DNA of 64,000 nt from an uncultured Clostridia bacterium (GTDB taxonomy: Bacteria; Bacillota; Clostridia; Christensenellales; Borkfalkiaceae), in assembly GCA_934271255.1 (NCBI GenBank), contig CAKQQS010000001.1, positions 124,001-188,000 on the forward strand. The letters run 5' to 3'. Both the position numbers and the translations under genes were made by a program. Below are positions 59,097 to 64,000 of the stretch, one piece after another. The notes under the pieces were generated by a model. That model saw only the letters and a list, made by a program, of their open reading frames with translations, was not told the DNA's origin and did no database searches. How positions within the stretch are numbered: the first letter of the stretch is position 1; each line of letters starts with the position of its first letter.

Positions 59097-60329
59097 TTAC
59101 GCTATATCCTTAGTATCGCCTTTTTTGACAATCGTCGGCGTTTTGTTGCCTAAAACGACGTCTTCGTCTATGATAATCTTCTCTACGTCTTTTCTCGACG
59201 GCAAATCGAACATCGTATCGAGCATAATGTTTTCAAAAATGCTTCTCAGTCCCCTTGCGCCCGTTTTGAGTTCTATCGTCTTTCTTGCCATCGCGTGAAT
59301 TGCGTCGTCCGTGATTTCAAGGTTTACGTTGTCGTAACCGATGAGTTTGGTGTACTGTTTGACGAGAGAGTTTTTGGGTTCTTTTATAATCTTTACCAAA
59401 GCGTTTTCGTCTAACGCGTGCAATCCCGCGACGATGGGTACTCTTCCGACGAATTCGGGTATCAGACCGAACTTTATAAGGTCTTGCGGCTGAACTTCTT
59501 TCAGATACTCGTAGTCGTCGCCGCCGTCCCCCTTGACTTTACCGCCAAAACCGAGCGAATTGTTTTCCGTTCTCGACTGAACGATTTTGTCAAGCCCGAC
59601 GAACGCCCCGCCCATTATAAACAAAATGTTCGTGGTGTCTATCTTATACATTTCTTGTTGCGGGTGTTTTCTGCCGCCTTGCGGGGGTACCGACGCGACG
59701 GTTGATTCTATGATTTTAAGCAACGCTTGTTGAACGCCTTCGCCCGATACGTCTCTCGTTATCGACGTGTTTTCGCTCTTTCTCGCTATCTTGTCGATTT
59801 CGTCGATATATATTATTCCGTGTTCCGCTTTCTTTATGTCGTAGTCCGCCGCCTGAATGAGTTTAAGCAAAATATTCTCGACGTCTTCCCCGACGTAGCC
59901 CGCTTCCGTAAGCGTTGTGGCGTCGCTCGACGCGAAAGGTACGTTGAGCGTTTTGGCAAGCGTTTTGGCAAGCAAAGTCTTGCCCGAACCCGTAGGCCCT
60001 AAAAGCAAAACGTTACTCTTTTCCAAAACGGTGCCGTCCTTGTCGTCGTCTTGGTTGAATATTCTTTTATAGTGGTTATAAACGGCTACCGACAATACTC
60101 TTTTCGCGTGGTCTTGTCCTATTATATACTGGTCGAGTTCGTTTTTTATCTCCGCGGGCGTGAGTATCTTAACGTCCGTAGTTTTGTTCGACGCGTTTCT
60201 TTCTTTCAAAAGTTCGTCGCACGTTTCTATACATTCGTTGCATATATACAACCCGTTGGGTCCTGCTATTAAGTTGTCGACTTCCGCTTGCGATTTTCCG
60301 CAAAACGCGCAAAACTCTTTATCTTTCAT
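59097..60329 (-). CDS. clpX: ATP-dependent Clp protease ATP-binding subunit ClpX
   Basis: A 410-residue AAA+ unfoldase. The N-terminal zinc domain has CAFCGKS and CNECIETC, with four cysteines. Walker A is LLGPTGSGKTLLAKTLA near residue 112, Walker B is GIIYIDEIDKIARK near 175, and the pore loop is AGYVGEDVENI. It feeds ClpP, encoded 63 bases upstream; a hairpin lies in the gap. Confidence 0.95.
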   Translation of the reverse strand: MKDKEFCAFCGKSQAEVDNLIAGPNGLYICNECIETCDELLKERNASNKTTDVKILTPAEIKNELDQYIIGQDHAKRVLSVAVYNHYKRIFNQDDDKDGTVLEKSNVLLLGPTGSGKTLLAKTLAKTLNVPFASSDATTLTEAGYVGEDVENILLKLIQAADYDIKKAEHGIIYIDEIDKIARKSENTSITRDVSGEGVQQALLKIIESTVASVPPQGGRKHPQQEMYKIDTTNILFIMGGAFVGLDKIVQSRTENNSLGFGGKVKGDGGDDYEYLKEVQPQDLIKFGLIPEFVGRVPIVAGLHALDENALVKIIKEPKNSLVKQYTKLIGYDNVNLEITDDAIHAMARKTIELKTGARGLRSIFENIMLDTMFDLPSRKDVEKIIIDEDVVLGNKTPTIVKKGDTKDIA

Positions 60330-60348
60330 TATTTCTCCGTTTACTCAA

Positions 60349-60370
60349 ACAACCGCCTGAACGCGGTTGT
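60349..60370 (-). other. Intercistronic hairpin between clpP and clpX
   Basis: ACAACCGC at 60349-60356 pairs with GCGGTTGT at 60363-60370 around a 6-base loop in the 63-base gap. No T run is present, so it is not a strong terminator. Confidence 0.6.
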
Positions 60371-60392
60371 CTGGTGTTATTTAAGTAGTTGT

Positions 60393-60986
60393 TTACGGAC
60401 GTTTTTCAAATATTCTGTCTATAAGTCCGTATTCGAGCGCTTCTTCGCTCGTTAAGTAGTTGTCCCTGTCCGTATCTCTTTCTACGACTTCTATCGGTTG
60501 TCCGCTGTTGTTCGCAAGTATACGGTTCAGTTTCGCTTTCGTTTTCAAAATCTGATCCGCAACGATTTTAATGTCGCTCGCCTGTCCCTGAGCCCCGCCC
60601 AAAGGTTGGTGTATCATTATTTCGCTGTTTTTCAAAGCGTACCGTTTGCCTTTCGTACCGCTTGACAAAAGGAACGCGCCCATCGAAGCTGCCATACCGA
60701 TGCAAATCGTCGATACGTCGCACTTGATATAGTTCATCGTATCGTAAATAGCCATACCCGCCGTTACCGATCCGCCCGGACTGTTGATGTACAGACATAT
60801 ATCTTTCGTCGAGTCTTTACCTTCCAGATACAAAAGTTCCGCAACGACGACGTCCGCTACCTGATCGTTAATTTCTCCCGTAAGAAATATTATTCTGTCT
60901 TCAAGCAGTCTTGAATATATGTCGTACGTTCTCTCACCTTTCGCGGTGTTTTCCACTACGTAAGGTATAACGCTGTCCTTAATCAT
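60393..60986 (-). CDS. clpP: ATP-dependent Clp protease proteolytic subunit ClpP
   Basis: A 197-residue serine protease. The catalytic Ser lies in CIGMAASMGAFLLSSG near residue 98, the His in NSEIMIHQPLGG near 123, and the Asp in ERDTDRDNYLTSEEALEYG near 172. The length is that of mature ClpP. It is in the tig-clpP-clpX operon, 14 bases after tig. Confidence 0.96.
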   Translation of the reverse strand: MIKDSVIPYVVENTAKGERTYDIYSRLLEDRIIFLTGEINDQVADVVVAELLYLEGKDSTKDICLYINSPGGSVTAGMAIYDTMNYIKCDVSTICIGMAASMGAFLLSSGTKGKRYALKNSEIMIHQPLGGAQGQASDIKIVADQILKTKAKLNRILANNSGQPIEVVERDTDRDNYLTSEEALEYGLIDRIFEKRP

Positions 60987-61000
60987 TGAACGCTCCTTTA

Positions 61001-62287
61001 TTACTTAATTTCGTTGTTTGCCGTAAGGTAATCGAACAACTTGTCGATAATTATTTCGTTTTCGATATAACCGATTTGTTTGCTGTTTTTAACCCTGTCG
61101 AAATCGGGGTTCTTCTTGCCTTGCTTTTCGCACATATCGAGATACTTCGCTTTTATTTCGTCTTCGCTCGCCGTAATCTTCTGGTCTTTGATAATCTTGT
61201 CGATTACGAGTTGGTTGCGAAGCGAATCGATTGCTTGTTCTCTGAACGTTTCTCTGTAACTTTCGGCAGTCTGGTTGGTGTATTTCAAATAGTCTTCCAT
61301 CTTCAAGCCCTGATACATCATTCTGTAACTCATTTCCTGTACCATAGAATCTATTTGTCTTTCTACAAGCGCGTCGGGGATTTCCATAACCGCGCCCTTA
61401 ACGATTTCTTTCAAGAGATTGTTTTCGTTTTCTCTCTTCGCTTTGATTTCGTTTTCTTTTTCTTTCTTTTCTCTTACTTGCGCTTTATACGCGTCTACGC
61501 TTTCCGTTCCCGTAGCGTCTTTGATGAACTCGTCGTTTACTTCGGGAAGTTCCTTTACCGCGATAGAGTTGAGTTTTACGGTGAATACCGCTTCTTTACC
61601 CATCAATTCTTCCGCGTGATAATCGTCGGGGAACTTAACCTTTACGTCTTTCGTTTCGCCTATCTTCATACCGACGACGCCTTCTTCGAATCCCGGGATA
61701 AAGGAATAGCTGCCAAGAACGAGTCTTTGTTTTTCAGCCGTGCCGCCGTCGAACTTAACTCCGTCGACCGCGCCCGAATAGTCAATGTTTGTAATATCGC
61801 CGTCCGCAGCCGCTCTGTCCGTTACTTCGACTTCTCTCGCGTTTCTTTCTCTTAACGTTTCGATCGCTTCGTTGACGTCTTCGTCAGTTACATTATACTC
61901 AACTTTCTTAATCTTTATACCTGTATACGCCGCGATTTGTACGTCCGGTTTAACGGCTACCGTCGCGGTCATTTTTACGCCGTTTTCGTTTAATTCGTCA
62001 ATAGCGACGTCGGGATCGGCAACTACTTCCAAATCCGTTTCTTTTTGTAATACGTCGTAATAACTCGACGAGAAAGCGCGGTTTATCGCGTCGTCGTAAA
62101 AAATACCGACTCCGTAAGCGTTTTCCAAAACCTTTTTGGGAACGTGTCCTTTTCTCCAACCGGGCATAGAATATTTGCCCTTGTTCTTTTCGTACGCTTC
62201 GTTAACCGCGTCGTTCCATTCGTTCGCGTTTAATTCGATGTGGATTTTTACAGTGCTTTTTTCCGCTTTTTCAATATTGTAGTTCAT
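61001..62287 (-). CDS. tig: Trigger factor chaperone
   Basis: A 428-residue ribosome-bound chaperone and prolyl isomerase. The ribosome-docking signature is PGWRKGHVPKKVLENAYG near residue 42, where the usual GFRxGxxP phenylalanine is Trp. A FKBP-like domain lies at about residues 150-240 (DGDITNIDYSG; GSYSFIPGFEEGVVGMKIGE), and a long helical C-terminal part follows. It leads the clpP-clpX operon. Confidence 0.95.
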   Translation of the reverse strand: MNYNIEKAEKSTVKIHIELNANEWNDAVNEAYEKNKGKYSMPGWRKGHVPKKVLENAYGVGIFYDDAINRAFSSSYYDVLQKETDLEVVADPDVAIDELNENGVKMTATVAVKPDVQIAAYTGIKIKKVEYNVTDEDVNEAIETLRERNAREVEVTDRAAADGDITNIDYSGAVDGVKFDGGTAEKQRLVLGSYSFIPGFEEGVVGMKIGETKDVKVKFPDDYHAEELMGKEAVFTVKLNSIAVKELPEVNDEFIKDATGTESVDAYKAQVREKKEKENEIKAKRENENNLLKEIVKGAVMEIPDALVERQIDSMVQEMSYRMMYQGLKMEDYLKYTNQTAESYRETFREQAIDSLRNQLVIDKIIKDQKITASEDEIKAKYLDMCEKQGKKNPDFDRVKNSKQIGYIENEIIIDKLFDYLTANNEIK

Positions 62288-62319
62288 ATCTTACTCCTAA
62301 ATGCTTTTCAATCGGTATT

Positions 62320-62348
62320 ATTTTATCATAAACTTTTAAAAAATGCAA
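62320..62348 (-). promoter_or_regulatory. Promoter of the tig-clpP-clpX operon
   Basis: Minus-strand TTGCAT (62348-62343), 17 bp, TAAAAT (62325-62320) with a TGA extension before the -10. The leader carries TAGGAG. Confidence 0.72.
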
Positions 62349-62364
62349 AGTTTTACGCTTTTAT

Positions 62365-62393
62365 TTTACATTTTTATTAAAATTATATATAAT
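62365..62393 (+). promoter_or_regulatory. Sigma-A promoter of rqcH
   Basis: TTTACA at 62365-62370, 17 bp, TATAAT at 62388-62393. A leader of about 20 bases carries GAGGCGG before the ATG at 62421. It diverges from the tig promoter. Confidence 0.75.
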
Positions 62394-62420
62394 AGTGTAA
62401 ATAACGTTGAGGCGGTGTGT

Positions 62421-64000
62421 ATGGCAAACGACGCTTTTGCTTTGCGTTTCAGAGTCGAAGAACTCAACCGTAAACTTTCGGGCGCAAAAATAAACAAAAT
62501 AAATCAACCTAATAACGGCGAAATAATCATGTTGCTTTATGTTTCGGGGAAAAGCGAAAAACTTATCGTTTCCGCGAACGCTAATCTCGGACGAGTCGCT
62601 TTTACCGACCTTGTAAAAGAAAACCCGAAAGACGCGCCTTCCTTTTGCATGCTTTTGAGAAAGCACCTTACGGGCGGTACGATTTTAAGCGTCGAACAAG
62701 TGGAAAACGAGCGTATAGTAAAGTTCACGATAACTTGCCAGAACGATTTTTTGGAATCGGAAAACAAAGTTCTTTACGCCGAAATAATGGGCAAATACAG
62801 CAATATCGTACTCACCGCGAACGGCGTCGTTCTGGGCGCGATTCATCAGGCGAGCATAGAAGAAGCGCGCGACCGTCCCGTGCTGTCGGGAATAGAATAC
62901 ACTCTTCCCAAAGCGCAGGACAAACTTCCGTACGATGAAATCGACTTCTCCCTTTTTACCGACGGCGTGGATTTGGCGAGTTTTTTGTTTAATTCGGTAA
63001 AAGGAATCTCTTACCGAACGGCGCAAGAAATAGCGTACAGATATTCTCTTTACGGTAAACCGCTGAAACAAACCTTGCGGGATTTTTACTCGACGCCCGC
63101 AAACCCTTGCGTTTTAATCGAAAACGGCAAGCCGACGGAAGCTTTCCCTTTCCCGTACCTGTCCGTTTCGGGCGAATACGAATATTTCGACGACTTTTTG
63201 TCCGCCGAAAAATATTTGTACGATTACAAAGACGATTTTAAGGCTTTCGGCGAAAAGTACAATTCTCTTTTTTCAGTCCTTTCTTCCCATATCAGAAAAG
63301 TCGAAAAACGGTTGCAGATAATATCCGACAAGAAAAACGATTGCGCCGATATGGAACTTGACAAAATCAAGGGCGAATTGTTGACGGCAAACTTTTACAG
63401 AATCGAAAACGGACAAAAGTACGTTATACTCGAAAACTATTACGACGATTACAAGCCGTTAAAGATAACGCTTGACGAGAGTCTTACCGTCAACAAAAAC
63501 GCGCAAAGATATTACCGCAAATACAACAAACAAAAAAGGACGCTCGCGGCGGTAGAGCCGCAGGAAAAGGAAGCGAAAGACGAATACGAGTACCTTTTGA
63601 GCGTTGTCGACGAATTGAAAATAGCGACGACTCCCGACGACCTTGCGTCTATTAAAGAAGAACTCGTCAAAACGGGGCTCATCGTCGTTACCGACAAGAA
63701 AAAACAAAAAGAAAAACCGTCGGCTCCCCTTACTTTCGACATAGACGGATTTACCTTTAAAGTCGGCAAAAACAACGTTCAGAACGACGAACTCGTTAAA
63801 ACGGCGAAAGGCAACGACGTTTGGCTGCACGCAAAAACTTATCGTTCGGCGCACGGCGTTTTCGTCTGCAACGGGTCGGAAGTACCCATTGAAACTATCG
63901 TGAAAGGCGCGAAAATCATCGCCCGTCGCTCGACGGGTAAAGCGGGAACGAAAGTCGACGTCGACTATACCCTTTGCCGATACGTTAAAAAGCCTACGGG
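62421..64000 (+). CDS. rqcH: NFACT-family RqcH, ribosome rescue (partial, 3' end outside window)
   Basis: At least 526 residues, open to the window edge; RqcH is usually about 570. The N-terminal NFACT-N domain (MANDAFALRFRVEELNRKLS) and MLLRKHLTGGTI near residue 85 are clear, followed by coiled coils (HIRKVEKRLQIISDKKND) and the NFACT-R start GNDVWLHAKTYRSAHGVFVC near residue 465. RqcH adds alanine tails to stalled nascent chains on 50S ribosomes, which ClpXP then degrades; ClpX and ClpP are encoded on the opposite strand just upstream. Confidence 0.93.
   Translation, partial: MANDAFALRFRVEELNRKLSGAKINKINQPNNGEIIMLLYVSGKSEKLIVSANANLGRVAFTDLVKENPKDAPSFCMLLRKHLTGGTILSVEQVENERIVKFTITCQNDFLESENKVLYAEIMGKYSNIVLTANGVVLGAIHQASIEEARDRPVLSGIEYTLPKAQDKLPYDEIDFSLFTDGVDLASFLFNSVKGISYRTAQEIAYRYSLYGKPLKQTLRDFYSTPANPCVLIENGKPTEAFPFPYLSVSGEYEYFDDFLSAEKYLYDYKDDFKAFGEKYNSLFSVLSSHIRKVEKRLQIISDKKNDCADMELDKIKGELLTANFYRIENGQKYVILENYYDDYKPLKITLDESLTVNKNAQRYYRKYNKQKRTLAAVEPQEKEAKDEYEYLLSVVDELKIATTPDDLASIKEELVKTGLIVVTDKKKQKEKPSAPLTFDIDGFTFKVGKNNVQNDELVKTAKGNDVWLHAKTYRSAHGVFVCNGSEVPIETIVKGAKIIARRSTGKAGTKVDVDYTLCRYVKKPT

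Noticed and set aside
60986..61855. 289-residue open frame antisense to tig
   Set aside because: It is a shadow of the trigger factor gene, with a low-complexity Phe/Val composition.
1..64000. tRNA or rRNA genes, IS elements or prophage
   Set aside because: No T-loop consensus, rRNA stretch, transposase, integrase or long inverted repeat flanks were noticed by reading; a formal search was not possible.

Overview
The window looks like a chromosomal piece of a Gram-positive, Clostridia-type Firmicute, probably an uncultured gut-associated lineage. The evidence is strong AGGAG-type ribosome binding sites, sigma-A promoters (TTGACA, 17 bp, TATAAT), lipobox lipoproteins, whiA, RNase J, rqcH and a trmR-trhP pair. 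Nearly all genes lie on the minus strand. No tRNA, rRNA, insertion sequence, phage gene or CRISPR array was seen. Family names come from reading the translated sequences, without a database search.

Region 1 (1-11650) is a beta-mannoside utilisation block. A GH130 phosphorylase, a solute-binding lipoprotein, two ABC permeases and a large secreted beta-rich protein (cut by the window edge) form one minus-strand operon, opposite a divergent AraC-type regulator. A second GH130 gene lies in an operon with an SGNH hydrolase. A divergent phosphohexomutase could carry the Man-1-P made by GH130 to Man-6-P. Both GH130 promoters carry matching direct repeats 31 bp apart, a candidate operator for the AraC protein.

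Region 2 (11650-18560) is housekeeping and unknown genes: a phosphoesterase, EIIC-like membrane protein and DUF697-like operon; tcdA; a cysteine-rich protein; a membrane protein; and bioY.

Region 3 (18560-39100) is an 11-gene minus-strand operon of about 19.6 kb with a divergent AraC regulator: NagA-type deacetylase, Gfo/Idh oxidoreductase, GH106-like glycosidase, NagB-like deaminase, binding protein, two permeases, a 1858-residue lipoprotein with seven repeats, two paralogous putative glycosidases (one cytosolic, one a lipoprotein) and a serine beta-lactamase-fold hydrolase. Three strong intercistronic stem-loops bracket the surface-protein part. It resembles a Gram-positive polysaccharide utilisation locus for an amino-sugar glycan. 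The importer followed by a giant surface protein repeats the layout of region 1.

Region 4 (39180-64000) is core genome: type IIA topoisomerase A and B, trhP-trmR-rnj, PPi- and ATP-type phosphofructokinases, dnaE, whiA, a PHP phosphatase, murB, an orphan binding protein, a ComEC-like metallohydrolase pair, clpX-clpP-tig and rqcH (cut by the window end). Several genes have a good promoter whose predicted start site falls on or within a few bases of the ATG, suggesting leaderless mRNAs.
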